NCBI RefSeq assembly: GCF_000717645.1
Contig: NZ_JNZZ01000014.1
Coordinates: 1-64,000, forward strand
Length of the DNA: 64,000 bases
Reading direction: 5' to 3'
DNA from: Streptomyces californicus
GTDB taxonomy: Bacteria > Actinomycetota > Actinomycetes > Streptomycetales > Streptomycetaceae
Part shown: piece by piece, positions 17,111 through 25,742 of the stretch
Numbering within the stretch: the first letter of the stretch is position 1
Layout: the number at the start of each line of letters is the position of its first letter
Translations under genes and position numbers: made by a program
Notes under the pieces: generated by a model
Told to the model about the DNA's origin: nothing
Seen by the model: the letters and a program-made list of their open reading frames with translations, nothing else
Database searches by the model: none

Positions 17111-17167
17111 CTGTACGGCGTACAGGAGCCATGACATACACCGTAGAACACCGCTGTACAGCGTACA
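17111..17167. promoter_or_regulatory. Two TGTAC-N3-GTACA operators
   Basis: TGTACGGCGTACA at 17112-17124 and TGTACAGCGTACA at 17155-17167 are centred 43 bp apart, about four helical turns. They lie in the 419-bp divergent region between the MFS gene (start 16863) and the secreted phosphodiesterase (start 17283). The format fits a dimeric TetR repressor bound to two sites; both divergent genes could be controlled. Confidence 0.72.
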
Positions 17168-17282
17168 AGTCGATTTCCGCCACGTCGGAGCCGTCGCACA
17201 TGAGGACCACGACGCGGGGCGGGCGGTACGGTTCTCGACGCCGACCTGACAAAGTGCGCGATCTTCGGCCGTTGGGAGAGCC

Positions 17283-18203
17283 ATGTCGCTGCGTCGCCGT
17301 ACCGCCCGGACCCCGCAACTCCTGCTCGCCGCCGCCCTCTCGGGGGTGCTGCTCGCGCCGCCCGCCGCCGCCCTCACGACGCACCGCCCCTCCCCCGGCG
17401 GAGGTGTGCCGCTGCGCGTCGCCACGTACAACATCCACGCCGGGGCCGGCCCGGACGGCGTGTTCGACCTGGACCGGCAGGTGGCCGAACTGCGGTCACT
17501 CGACGCTGATGTGATCGGCCTTCAGGAGGTGGACCGGCACTGGGGTGCCCGGAGCGCATGGCGGGATCTCGCGGGCGAGCTGGCGCGGCGGCTGCGGATG
17601 CACGTCTCCTTCGCGCCGATCTACAGCCTGGACCCGGCCGAACCGGGCGGCCCACGCGCCGAGTTCGGGGTGGCCGTGCTGTCGCGACATCGGATCGTGA
17701 AAGCCGAGAACCACGAGATCACCCGCCTCTCGACCCAGGATCCGAACCCGGTACCCGCCCCCGCACCGGGGTTCGGGGAAGTCGTCGTCCGCGTACGGGG
17801 GCTGCCCGTCCACGTCTACGTGACCCACCTCGACTACCGGCCGGACCCGGCCGTCCGCGTCTCCCAGGTCGCCGACACCCGGCGGATCATGGCCGAGGAC
17901 CGGGGCCCGAAGATCCTGCTCGGCGACTTCAACGCGGAGCCGGCCGCCGCCGAGTTGGCCCCGCTGTGGAAGGAGTTGACCGACGCCGACCCGGGCGCGC
18001 CCACGTTCCCCGCGCAGGCCCCGGTCAAGCGGATCGACTTCGTCGCCGTGTCGAAGGGCGGGCCCGGAAACGGCGGGCCCCACGGCGGAGGCGGTGGTCC
18101 GCGGGGCGCGGTCACCGTGCGGAGGGCATGGGTGCCGGAGAGCACCGCGTCCGACCACCGGCCGGTGGTGGCGGACCTGCTGGTGCGCACGCGGGGGCGG
18201 TGA
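17283..18203 (+). CDS. Secreted endonuclease/exonuclease/phosphatase-family protein
   Basis: 306 residues. A Tat- or Sec-type signal (MSLRRRTARTPQLLLAAALSGVLLAPPAAA) precedes a complete EEP fold. Metal and catalytic motifs are in order: TYNIHAG, LQEVDRH (Glu), THLDY (His), GDFNAEP (Asp/Asn) and the C-terminal SDHRPV (Asp-His). Family members cleave phosphodiesters in nucleic acids, sphingomyelin or inositol phosphates; the substrate here is open. ATG at 17283 with GGGAGAG upstream. Divergent from the MFS gene and convergent with the GT39 gene. Confidence 0.86.
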   Translation: MSLRRRTARTPQLLLAAALSGVLLAPPAAALTTHRPSPGGGVPLRVATYNIHAGAGPDGVFDLDRQVAELRSLDADVIGLQEVDRHWGARSAWRDLAGELARRLRMHVSFAPIYSLDPAEPGGPRAEFGVAVLSRHRIVKAENHEITRLSTQDPNPVPAPAPGFGEVVVRVRGLPVHVYVTHLDYRPDPAVRVSQVADTRRIMAEDRGPKILLGDFNAEPAAAELAPLWKELTDADPGAPTFPAQAPVKRIDFVAVSKGGPGNGGPHGGGGGPRGAVTVRRAWVPESTASDHRPVVADLLVRTRGR

Positions 18204-18290
18204 GCCCGGCCACGGGGCCGGTCGCCGGGCTGCTCGCCCGGACGGCGATGCCCGGGCCCACCGTGCCCGAGGTGATGCGGGACTGCTGGA

Positions 18291-18325
18291 CGTACGCGGC
18301 CGGGTTCTGAGCCCGGCCGCGTACG
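18291..18325. terminator. Bidirectional terminator, 14-bp perfect stem
   Basis: CGTACGCGGCCGGG (18291-18304) pairs with CCCGGCCGCGTACG (18312-18325) around a seven-base loop. It lies between the convergent phosphodiesterase and glycosyltransferase genes. Confidence 0.85.
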
Positions 18326-18349
18326 CCCCGTTCCGCTGCGGCCCTGCCG

Positions 18350-20581
18350 TCAGCCGGTGGGCCGCGTCAGGTCGTAGAACGTGGCGCTGCCGACGGTGAC
18401 CTCGGTGAAGTTCTCCGTCACCCAGGCGGAGATCCGGGAGGCGGTGCCGGAGCCGCCCATGCCCCCTCCGCCGCCCATTCCGCCGCCCGCGACGAAGTAG
18501 TGGATCTTCCCCGCCGCCACGTACTTCTTGAACTGCGCGAGGGTGGGCGACGGGTCGCTGCCGTTGAAGCCGCCGATCGCCATCACGGGGTCACCCGTGG
18601 CGAGTTGGTAGCTGGCGGCGTTCTGCGCGCCGATCGCGGCGGCGGCCCAGGTGTAGTCGTCGGCGTCCTCGGTCAGGAGGGCCTTCGCCTCGGTGTCGAC
18701 GGACGCGCCGTTGAGCAGCCCGCCCATGCCGCCACCGCCCCTCATGCCCTCGCCGAATCCGGGGAAGCCACCGGGGGCCGCGCCCTGACCCGTACCGGTG
18801 CCGGTTCCCGTACTCGTACCAGGGCCGGTGCCGGTACCCGGGCCGGTGCCGGTACCCGTGCCGCCGGGCGGCGTGGGCATGCCTGCGGCCCCGCCTCCCT
18901 GCCGTCCCTGTCCCTGGCCCTGTCCCGGCCCTTGTCCTTGGGCCTGGCCCTGCCCCGGGGCCTGCCCCTGTCCGGGCGGCTGCTGCGTACCGCCGCCGCC
19001 CCGCTGTCCACCTCCGTCACCGCCACCGGGTCCGCCGGGCCCGCCGGGACCGCCCCGGCCGCCACCCCCGGGACCGCCCATGCCGAACCCGGCCGACGGG
19101 CCGGCGGTCACGATCGAGCCCTGGTGGCCGCTGTTCAGGGTGGTCGCGGTGTACGCCGCCGGCCCCGCCAGCGCCGCCGCCCAGCTCAGCCCCACCGCCG
19201 CGAGGACGAGGCCCCGCCCGCCGAACCGGCCCGCGGCCAGCAGCCCGAGCGCCCCGGCGATCCCGGCCGCCAGGACCGCCCACCGCAGCCACGGCAGGTA
19301 GTCCGGGGTGCGGCCCAGCAGGACGTACGCCCACCCGGCCGTCACCAGGACCACGGCCGCGAGCACCGCACGCGGCCACCACGTGCCCCGCTCCTCCCAC
19401 AGCACCGTGACGCCCATGGCGACCAGCGCCGCGACGTACGGGGCGAGGGCCACCGTGTAGTACTGGTGGAAGATCCCGGCCATGAAGCTGAACACCGCCG
19501 CCGTCATGACCAGCGCACCGCCCCAGGCGATGAACGCCGCCCGCGCGGAGTCCGTCCGCGCCGCCTTCCGGGTCAGCCAGAGACCGGCCGCCAGCAGGAT
19601 CAGTGCGGCGGGCAGCAGCCAGGCGATCTGGCCGCCCACCTCGGAGTTGAACATCCGCCCGATGCCGGTCTCGCCCCAGCCACCGCCCCCACGGCCGCCA
19701 CCGCCCCCGCCGACGCTCCCGGTCTCCTCGCCGTTGATGCGGCCGAGCCCGTTGTAGCCGAAGGTCAGCTCCAGGAAGGAGTTGTTCTGCGAGCCGCCGA
19801 CGTACGGGCGCGAGGAGGCCGGCAGCAGCTCCACGACCGCCACCCACCAGCCGCCGGTGACGACCATCGCCAGTGCGGACAGCGCGAGTTGGCCGAGCCG
19901 ACGCCGTACGGGAACGGGGGCGCACACCGCGTACAACACGGCCAGCGGCGGCAGGATCAGGAACGCCTGGAGGGTCTTCGTCAGGAACGCCAGCCCGACC
20001 GCCGCCCCCGCCCACAGCAGCCACGCCGTCCGGCCCCGCTCCAGCGCCCGCAGCACGCACCACACGGTGACGGTCATCAGCAACGCCAGCAGCGCGTCGG
20101 GGTTGTTGAAGCGGAACATCAGCGCGGCGACCGGCGTCAGGGCGAAGACCGCGACCGCGATCAGCCCGGCGACCGGCCCGAAGCGACGGCGTACGGCGGA
20201 GTTGAGCACGGCCGCCGTGGCGAGGGCCATCAGCACCTGAGGGGCCAGGATCGCCCAGGAGTTGAGCCCGAACAGCCGTACCGACAGGGCCATCGGCCAG
20301 AGCGCGGCGGGCGGCTTGTCGACGGTGATGGCGTTGGCGGAGTCCAGCGAGCCGAAGAAGAGGGCCTTCCAGCTCTGGCTGCCCGCCTGGACGGCTGCGG
20401 AGTAGAACGAGTTGGCGTAACCGGAGGCGCTGAGGTTGGAGAAGTACGCGAGACCGACGGCGAGGAGCAGCCCGTACAGCGCGGGCTTCGCCCAGCGGGG
20501 CCCGGACGCGGAAGGCGCGGGCTGCGCGGAAGGCTCGGTCGGCGTGGGGGCCGGGGGTACGGATTCGGCGGTCGTGGTCAT
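18350..20581 (-). CDS. GT39-like (PMT/ArnT) membrane glycosyltransferase
   Basis: 743 residues from ATG at 20581. The N-terminal half is an ArnT/PMT-type fold with about 10-12 membrane helices. The early luminal Asp region ANSFYSAAVQ...DSANAITVDKPP is the usual place of the catalytic Asp, and RFNNPDALLALLM is typical of the bacterial clade. Then comes a roughly 130-residue Gly/Gln/Pro low-complexity segment (DNA 18780-19080) and a C-terminal alpha/beta domain ending FYDLTRPTG. Members move a sugar from polyprenyl-phosphate to a protein or cell-wall acceptor. The neighbouring GT2 could supply the polyprenyl-linked sugar. Translation starts inside an ATGA overlap with a 16-codon ORF. Confidence 0.88.
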   Translation of the reverse strand: MTTTAESVPPAPTPTEPSAQPAPSASGPRWAKPALYGLLLAVGLAYFSNLSASGYANSFYSAAVQAGSQSWKALFFGSLDSANAITVDKPPAALWPMALSVRLFGLNSWAILAPQVLMALATAAVLNSAVRRRFGPVAGLIAVAVFALTPVAALMFRFNNPDALLALLMTVTVWCVLRALERGRTAWLLWAGAAVGLAFLTKTLQAFLILPPLAVLYAVCAPVPVRRRLGQLALSALAMVVTGGWWVAVVELLPASSRPYVGGSQNNSFLELTFGYNGLGRINGEETGSVGGGGGGRGGGGWGETGIGRMFNSEVGGQIAWLLPAALILLAAGLWLTRKAARTDSARAAFIAWGGALVMTAAVFSFMAGIFHQYYTVALAPYVAALVAMGVTVLWEERGTWWPRAVLAAVVLVTAGWAYVLLGRTPDYLPWLRWAVLAAGIAGALGLLAAGRFGGRGLVLAAVGLSWAAALAGPAAYTATTLNSGHQGSIVTAGPSAGFGMGGPGGGGRGGPGGPGGPGGGDGGGQRGGGGTQQPPGQGQAPGQGQAQGQGPGQGQGQGRQGGGAAGMPTPPGGTGTGTGPGTGTGPGTSTGTGTGTGQGAAPGGFPGFGEGMRGGGGMGGLLNGASVDTEAKALLTEDADDYTWAAAAIGAQNAASYQLATGDPVMAIGGFNGSDPSPTLAQFKKYVAAGKIHYFVAGGGMGGGGGMGGSGTASRISAWVTENFTEVTVGSATFYDLTRPTG

Positions 20582-20641
20582 CGGAGGTCCTCGGGAGCAG
20601 AGGTGGCGGGGAGGGCGGTCGTGGTCATCGGAGGTCCTCGG
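20568..20641. repeat. 47-bp-spaced duplication of a gene junction
   Basis: The 27-bp sequence beginning GCGGTCGTGGTCATCGGAGG occurs at 20568-20594 and 20615-20641. Each copy contains a stop/start ATGA junction on the minus strand. Tandem duplication of the GT2/GT39 junction appears to have created the small ORF at 20578-20628. Confidence 0.85.
20578..20628 (-). CDS. 16-residue ORF linking two glycosyltransferase genes
   Basis: Reads MTTTALPATSAPEDLR. Its ATG overlaps the GT2 stop as ATGA, and its own TGA overlaps the GT39 ATG in the same way. The start (MTTT) copies that of GT39 and the end (EDLR) copies that of GT2, so it arose by duplication of the junction. It may only preserve translational coupling. 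Whether the peptide is stable is unknown. Confidence 0.45.
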   Translation of the reverse strand: MTTTALPATSAPEDLR

Positions 20642-21974
20642 ACGCGGGGGCGCGGCGGGCACCGGTGGGGAAGACCCAGGCGCGCAGGAGCAGGAAGCGC
20701 AGCACGGTGGCCGCGAGGTTGGCGGTGATCAGGACGGCCAGCTCGGTGGAGTGCGAGGGCGAGCCGGTCGCCGCCCCGAGCGCCGCCAGCGATCCGCTGG
20801 TCAGGGCGAGGCCGACGGCGAAGACCACGAGCCCCTGCGCCTGATGGCGGACGGCCCCGCCGCGCCCGCGTACGCCGAACGTGAGCCGGCGGTTGGCGGC
20901 GGTGTTGGCGACGGCCGAGACGAGCAGCGCGCCGCCGTTGGCGAGCTGCGGGCCGACGCCGAGCCGGAAGAGGGAGTAGAGGGCGAGGTAGAAGAGGGTG
21001 GACAGCGCGCCCACCACGCAGAAGCCGATGAGCTGGCGGGCCAGTCCGCGTTCCACCCCGGTCAGCGCCCGGTCGCGCGGATCGTCCCCGAAGGGCCGGG
21101 CCAGCCGGTCCAGCGGCAGCGCCCCGACGGCCAGCGCCCGCCCCACCCGCCACACGCCTTTCAGGTCCTCGGTGGCCGTCCGCACGATGTGGACGGTCGA
21201 ATCGGGGTCGTCGATCCAGTCGACGGGCACCTCGTGGATGCGCAGCCCGGCCCGTTCGGCGAGGACCAGCAGCTCGGTGTCGAAGAACCAGCCGCTGTCC
21301 TCCACCATCGGCAGCAGCCGCTCGGCCACCTCGCGCCGGATCGCCTTGAACCCGCACTGCGCGTCGCTGAACCCGGCGGCCAGCGAGGAACGCAGGATCA
21401 GGTTGTAGGCGCGCGAGACGAACTCCCGCTTCGGGCCGCGCACCACCCGCGAACTCCGGGTCAGCCGGGTGCCGATGGCCAGGTCGGAGTGGCCGGAGAT
21501 CAGCGGTGCGACGAGCGGGAGGAGGGCGTTGAGGTCGGTGGAGAGGTCGACGTCCATGTAGGCGAGGACCGGTGCGTCGGAAGCCGCCCAGACCGTACGC
21601 AGGGCCCGCCCGCGCCCCTTCTCCTCCAGGCGTACCGAGCGCACCCCGGGCAGTTCGGCGGCGAGCGCGGCGGCCACGGCGGGGGTGGTGTCCGTGCTGG
21701 CGTTGTCGGCGACGGTGATGCGGAAGGGGTACGGGAAGGTGCGGGCGAGGTGGCCGTGGAGGCGGACGACGCAGGGGCGGAGGTCCTTCTCCTCGTTGTG
21801 GACGGGGACGACGACGTCGAGCACGGGGGCGCCGGGCCCGGCGGCCGGGTCGAGGGCGAGCGCGGGCAGGTGCTCCCGGCCCGGCAGCCGGCCGTGGGCC
21901 GTCCCGTCGTCACCGTCCCTGCTGCTGCGGCCGGTCGTTCCGGGGCCGCTCCGGAGGCTGCTGTCGGTGGTCAT
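20625..21974 (-). CDS. GT2 polyprenyl-phosphate glycosyltransferase with GtrA domain
   Basis: 449 residues from ATG at 21974. Residues about 50-290 are a GT2 domain: VVVPVHNEEKDL, the ADNASTD nucleotide-binding loop and AYMDVDLSTDLNAL as the DxD region, followed by QCGFKAIRRE. This matches DolP-mannose/polyprenyl-phosphate sugar synthases. Residues about 320-445 are a four-helix GtrA domain (LIGFCVVGALSTLFYLALY...). The fusion suggests making and flipping or holding a lipid-linked sugar, which the adjacent GT39 could use. Fourth gene of the operon RR-HK-GT2-GT39 counted with its regulators; 25 bases after the kinase. Confidence 0.9.
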   Translation of the reverse strand: MTTDSSLRSGPGTTGRSSRDGDDGTAHGRLPGREHLPALALDPAAGPGAPVLDVVVPVHNEEKDLRPCVVRLHGHLARTFPYPFRITVADNASTDTTPAVAAALAAELPGVRSVRLEEKGRGRALRTVWAASDAPVLAYMDVDLSTDLNALLPLVAPLISGHSDLAIGTRLTRSSRVVRGPKREFVSRAYNLILRSSLAAGFSDAQCGFKAIRREVAERLLPMVEDSGWFFDTELLVLAERAGLRIHEVPVDWIDDPDSTVHIVRTATEDLKGVWRVGRALAVGALPLDRLARPFGDDPRDRALTGVERGLARQLIGFCVVGALSTLFYLALYSLFRLGVGPQLANGGALLVSAVANTAANRRLTFGVRGRGGAVRHQAQGLVVFAVGLALTSGSLAALGAATGSPSHSTELAVLITANLAATVLRFLLLRAWVFPTGARRAPASEDLR

Positions 21975-21999
21975 GCTCCGACATTCGCCAACCGCCCTG

Positions 22000-23808
22000 T
22001 CACACCCGTGTGGTGAGCCTGTCCCCGGCCTGTGAGTCCGCGTCGGGCTCGGTGCCCGGGTCGGCATCCGGCTCGGTGCCGGGCTCGGTGCCGGGTCCCG
22101 CGTCCGGCTCGGTGCCGGGTCCCGAGTCCGGCCCCGCGTCCGGCTCGGCGTCCGCCGGAAGCTCGACCGCGAAGACCGTGCGGCGCGGCGCGGACTCCAC
22201 CCGTACCCGCCCGCCGTGCGCGGTGACGACGGCCTGCACGATGGCGAGGCCGAGCCCGGTGGACCCGGTCGCTCCGCCGCCGTCGGAGCCGCGCGTACGG
22301 GAGGCGTCGCCCCGGGCGAACCGCTCGAAGACGTGCGGCAGCAGCGCCGCCGGGATGCCGGGCCCGTCGTCCCGCACCTCCAGCGCGACCGGCCCCCCGG
22401 CGCGGGCGGGCGGCCGTACGGAGACGGTGACGGTGGTGCCCGGCGGGGTGTGCGTCCGGGCGTTGGCCAGCAGGTTGACCAGCACCTGCTGGAGCCGTGC
22501 AGGATCGGCGCGTACGGTCACGGGCTCGGCGGGCAGCTCCAGCCGCCACCGGTGCCGGGCCACGCCGGAGCCGGTCGCGGGTCCGGTGCCGGAGCCGGTC
22601 GCGGGCCGGTCCGCCGCCGCCTTCGGTCCGTCGTACGGCTGAGACCCCGGCCCGGTTCCGGTGCGGTCCGCCGCCGGTCCGTCGTGCGGCCGAGGCCCCG
22701 GCCGGTCCGCCGCGCGGGCGTCGCTGACCGCGTCCACGACCAGGGGCAGCAGGTCCGTGCTTCCGTACGAGAGCGGGCGCCCCGCGTCCAGCCGGGCCAG
22801 CAGCAGTAGATCCTCCACCAGGCCGGTCATCCGGTCCGCCTCCGACTCGATCCGCCCCAGCGCGTGCCGGGTGACCGGATCGGGTCCGGGCGCCGCCCCG
22901 CCCCCGCCCGCGCGGCGGGTCAGCTCGGCGTACCCCCGGATCGAGGCCAGCGGGGTCCGCAGCTCGTGGCTGGCGTCGGCGACGAACTGCCGCACCCGCG
23001 TCTCGCTCTCCTGGCGTGCGGCGAGGGCCGCGCCGACGTGGCCCAGCATCCGGTTGAGCGCCGCGCCGACCTGTCCGACCTCGGTACGCGGGTCGGCCTC
23101 GGCGTCCGGAACCCGTTCCACGAGCGCCACCTCGCCGCTGTGCAGCGGGAGTTCGGAGACGCGCGTGGCCGTCGCGGCGACCCGGCGCAGCGGTCGCAGG
23201 GCGACGCCGACGAGGGCGGTCCCCGCGATCGAGGCGGCGAGCAGCCCTGCGGCGGTGACGCAGACCTCGACGACGATCAGGGTGGTCAGCGCCCGGCTCA
23301 CCTCGGCGCTCGGGATGCCGACGAGGACGGTAGCGCCCTCAGCGGTGGTCGCGGCCTCCACGCGGTACCCGCCGAGGCCCGGCAGATCGACGCTCCGGGT
23401 CCCCTCGCCGCTCCCCGGGGCCGCCGGTTCCAGGGCCTGCGCCTGATCGTCCGTCAGCGGCTTCGCGCTCTCCTGGGCGCGCAGTCCGCTGTCCGCGACG
23501 ACCTTCGACGCGGTGACCTCCCCGTCCTCTCCGACGAGCGCCCCGAACGTGCCGAGCGGCTGGCCGCCCCCGCCGACGAAGCCGAGCGGTCCGGCCTCGC
23601 GCAGCGACTCGGGCAACGGAACCGGCCCCGGCGGCCGTTGGGCGCGCTCGACCACGGAGTGCAGCTGGTCGTCGAGCTTGCCGTACAGGTAGCTGTGGAA
23701 GGCGATCGCGGTGACGGACCCGATGACGGCCGCGACGACGGCGATCAGGGAGACGGCGGACACGACGAGCCGGGTCCGCAGCGTCCAGGGCCGGCGCACC
23801 ACCTTCAT
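22000..23808 (-). CDS. Two-component sensor histidine kinase
   Basis: 602 residues. TM1 is at about 14-40 and TM2 at about 178-203, enclosing a 140-residue extracellular sensor. HAMP follows, then HisKA with the phosphorylated His in FVADASHELRTPLASI at residue 281. HATPase has NLLANARTHTPPG, RDDGPGIP and GSTGLGLAIV. Odd points are Pro/Gly-rich insertions between HisKA and HATPase (about 375-420) and a C-terminal tail of 50 residues made of repeated EPDAGPGTEP-like units. It pairs with the response regulator nine bases upstream. The signal is unknown; cotranscription with glycosyltransferases hints at envelope stress or remodelling. Confidence 0.92.
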   Translation of the reverse strand: MKVVRRPWTLRTRLVVSAVSLIAVVAAVIGSVTAIAFHSYLYGKLDDQLHSVVERAQRPPGPVPLPESLREAGPLGFVGGGGQPLGTFGALVGEDGEVTASKVVADSGLRAQESAKPLTDDQAQALEPAAPGSGEGTRSVDLPGLGGYRVEAATTAEGATVLVGIPSAEVSRALTTLIVVEVCVTAAGLLAASIAGTALVGVALRPLRRVAATATRVSELPLHSGEVALVERVPDAEADPRTEVGQVGAALNRMLGHVGAALAARQESETRVRQFVADASHELRTPLASIRGYAELTRRAGGGGAAPGPDPVTRHALGRIESEADRMTGLVEDLLLLARLDAGRPLSYGSTDLLPLVVDAVSDARAADRPGPRPHDGPAADRTGTGPGSQPYDGPKAAADRPATGSGTGPATGSGVARHRWRLELPAEPVTVRADPARLQQVLVNLLANARTHTPPGTTVTVSVRPPARAGGPVALEVRDDGPGIPAALLPHVFERFARGDASRTRGSDGGGATGSTGLGLAIVQAVVTAHGGRVRVESAPRRTVFAVELPADAEPDAGPDSGPGTEPDAGPGTEPGTEPDADPGTEPDADSQAGDRLTTRV

Positions 23809-23817
23809 GACGGACCC

Positions 23818-24564
23818 CTACTCACCGGGCTTGATCAGGTACCCCGCGCCGCGCCGGGTGTGGATCATCGGCGTGCGCCCGGCGTCGATCTTCTTGCGGA
23901 GGTAGGAGATGTAGAGCTCGACCACGTTGGCCTGGCCGCCGAAGTCGTAGTTCCAGACCCGGTCGAGGATCTGCGCCTTGCTGAGCACCCGGCGCGGGTT
24001 GCGCATGAGGAAGCGCAGCAGCTCGAACTCGGTGGCCGTGACGTGGATCGACTGCCCGCCCCGGCTCACCTCGTGGCTGTCCTCGTCCAGGACCAGGTCC
24101 CCGACGACGAGCGTGGACTCGGAGCGCCCGGCGGCGACGGCCGAGCCCGAGCGGCGGATGAGCCCGCGCAGCCGGGCGACGACCTCCTCCAGGCTGAACG
24201 GCTTGGTCACGTAGTCGTCGCCGCCCGCCGTGAGCCCGGCGATCCGGTCCTCCACGGCGTCCCGGGCGGTCAGGAAGAGGACCGGGACATCGGCGTACTC
24301 CCGGCGCAGCCGGCCCAGCACGGACAGCCCGTCCATGTCCGGCAGCATCACGTCGAGCACCACGGCGTCCGGACGGAAGTCGCGCGCGGCCCGCACCGCT
24401 CCGGCCCCGTCCCCGGCGCTCCGCACCTCCCACCCCTCGTAGCGCAGGGCCATCGAGAGCAGCTCGGCGAGCGGAGCCTCGTCGTCCACGACCAGGACGC
24501 GCACAGGGGTACGGTCCGGCCTGCGCAGTTCGGTACGCCCCTGGGGCGCGATCGTCGTCGTCAT
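23818..24564 (-). CDS. OmpR-family response regulator
   Basis: 248 residues from ATG at 24564. The receiver domain has the acidic pair D27/D28, phosphoacceptor D71 (VVLDVMLPDMDG) and K121 (TKPFS). The C-terminal winged-helix is typical of OmpR/PhoB (VTATEFELLRFLMRNPRRVLSKAQILDRVW...ELYISYLRKKID). It is first in a run of same-strand genes: histidine kinase, GT2-GtrA and GT39, with gaps of 9-25 bases and overlaps. This makes it likely that the system regulates its own glycosyltransferases. Confidence 0.93.
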   Translation of the reverse strand: MTTTIAPQGRTELRRPDRTPVRVLVVDDEAPLAELLSMALRYEGWEVRSAGDGAGAVRAARDFRPDAVVLDVMLPDMDGLSVLGRLRREYADVPVLFLTARDAVEDRIAGLTAGGDDYVTKPFSLEEVVARLRGLIRRSGSAVAAGRSESTLVVGDLVLDEDSHEVSRGGQSIHVTATEFELLRFLMRNPRRVLSKAQILDRVWNYDFGGQANVVELYISYLRKKIDAGRTPMIHTRRGAGYLIKPGE

Positions 24565-24679
24565 GGGCCCCACTCTGTGAGCCACCCGTGAGAGAACCCT
24601 GACCCGTGTCTGTGAATTGCCTGAGAAAGCTGCGCGAGGTCCTGAGGGCCCTGAGCACGGGGGCCCTGAGGCGCGGGAG

Positions 24680-25567
24680 CTAAGGCGTGTCCGGCAGCTC
24701 GAACAACGCGGCGGCGTTCCCGTGGCAGACCGCGCGCAGCCACGCGTCCCCCAGCCCGAGCCGCTCCAGCGCGTCGAGCTGATGGACGTACGGGTACGGG
24801 ATGTTCGGGAAGTCCGTCCCCAGCAGGATCCGGTCGCCCAGATCGGCCAGCCGCCCCCGCTCGGCCGCCGGGAACGGGCTGAACCCCTCGCTGAAATCGG
24901 TGAACGCCATCGTCGTGTCCAGCCGGACCTCCGGGTACGCCTGCGCCAGCGCCAGGAACTCCGCGTACTCCGGCATCCCCATGTGCGCGACGACCAGCCG
25001 CAGCCGGGGGTGGCGCGCCAGCAGCCGCCCGACCGGCCCGGGCCCGGTGAACCGCCCCGGCGCGGGACCCGAACCGCAGTGCGTCACCACCGGCACACCG
25101 GCCTCCGCGAGCAGTCCCCACGCCGGGTCGAGCAGCGGGTCGTTGGGGTCGTACGCACCCACCTGGAGGTGCGACTTGAAGACCCGCGCCCCGTTCTCGA
25201 CGGCCTCCTTCACGTACGTCTCCACGCCCTCCTCCGGGAAGAGGGTCGCGGTGTGCAGGCAGTCGGGCGTCCGGGCGGCGAAGTCGGCGGCCCAGCCGTT
25301 CAGCCAGCGGGCCATGCCGGGCTTGTGCGGGTAGATCATCGACGTGAAGCGCAGCACCCCGAAGGCGCGCAGCACCTCCAGCCGCCGCTCCTCCTCGTAC
25401 CGGTAGCTGATCGGCCACTCCAGGCCGGTGAGCGGCCCGACGGCGTCGAAGTAGGCCCACACCTTGCGCAGGACCTGCTCCGGCATGAAGTGGGTGTGGA
25501 CGTCGATGATCCCGGGGAGCCCGATCCGCTCGCGGAACCGCGCGACGTCATCGCTTTCCGTGTCCAT
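24680..25567 (-). CDS. Amidohydrolase 2-family metalloenzyme
   Basis: 295 residues from ATG at 25567 (AAAGGG upstream). A TIM-barrel hydrolase with metal ligands in the expected order: HTH in DVHTHFMP near residue 22, His in VVTHCGSGP, His in VAHMGMPEY and Asp in LLGTDFPNIPYPY. The family includes decarboxylases (ACMSD-like) and lactonases; no specific substrate is evident. It stands 115 bases upstream of the response regulator on the same strand. Confidence 0.87.
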   Translation of the reverse strand: MDTESDDVARFRERIGLPGIIDVHTHFMPEQVLRKVWAYFDAVGPLTGLEWPISYRYEEERRLEVLRAFGVLRFTSMIYPHKPGMARWLNGWAADFAARTPDCLHTATLFPEEGVETYVKEAVENGARVFKSHLQVGAYDPNDPLLDPAWGLLAEAGVPVVTHCGSGPAPGRFTGPGPVGRLLARHPRLRLVVAHMGMPEYAEFLALAQAYPEVRLDTTMAFTDFSEGFSPFPAAERGRLADLGDRILLGTDFPNIPYPYVHQLDALERLGLGDAWLRAVCHGNAAALFELPDTP

Positions 25568-25742
25568 GCACAGCCCTTTCACCGTTCCCCGCTCGCGGAC
25601 CGCGGTGCGCGGGCCACTGGCTGCGGGCCGCATGCCGCGGACCACAGTTCGTGGACCACAGAAGGCAGTTCACGATCCGTGGGCCACAAGTGGCGAACCA
25701 GGAACCGCCGCCCGCGGTTGACCGTCCGCAGCCCGCAGGTTG

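Noticed and set aside
13604..17434. 1276-codon minus-strand open frame across the TetR and MFS genes
   Set aside because: A high-GC shadow frame. The real minus-strand genes at 14188-15048 and 15289-16863 have clear domains in a different frame.
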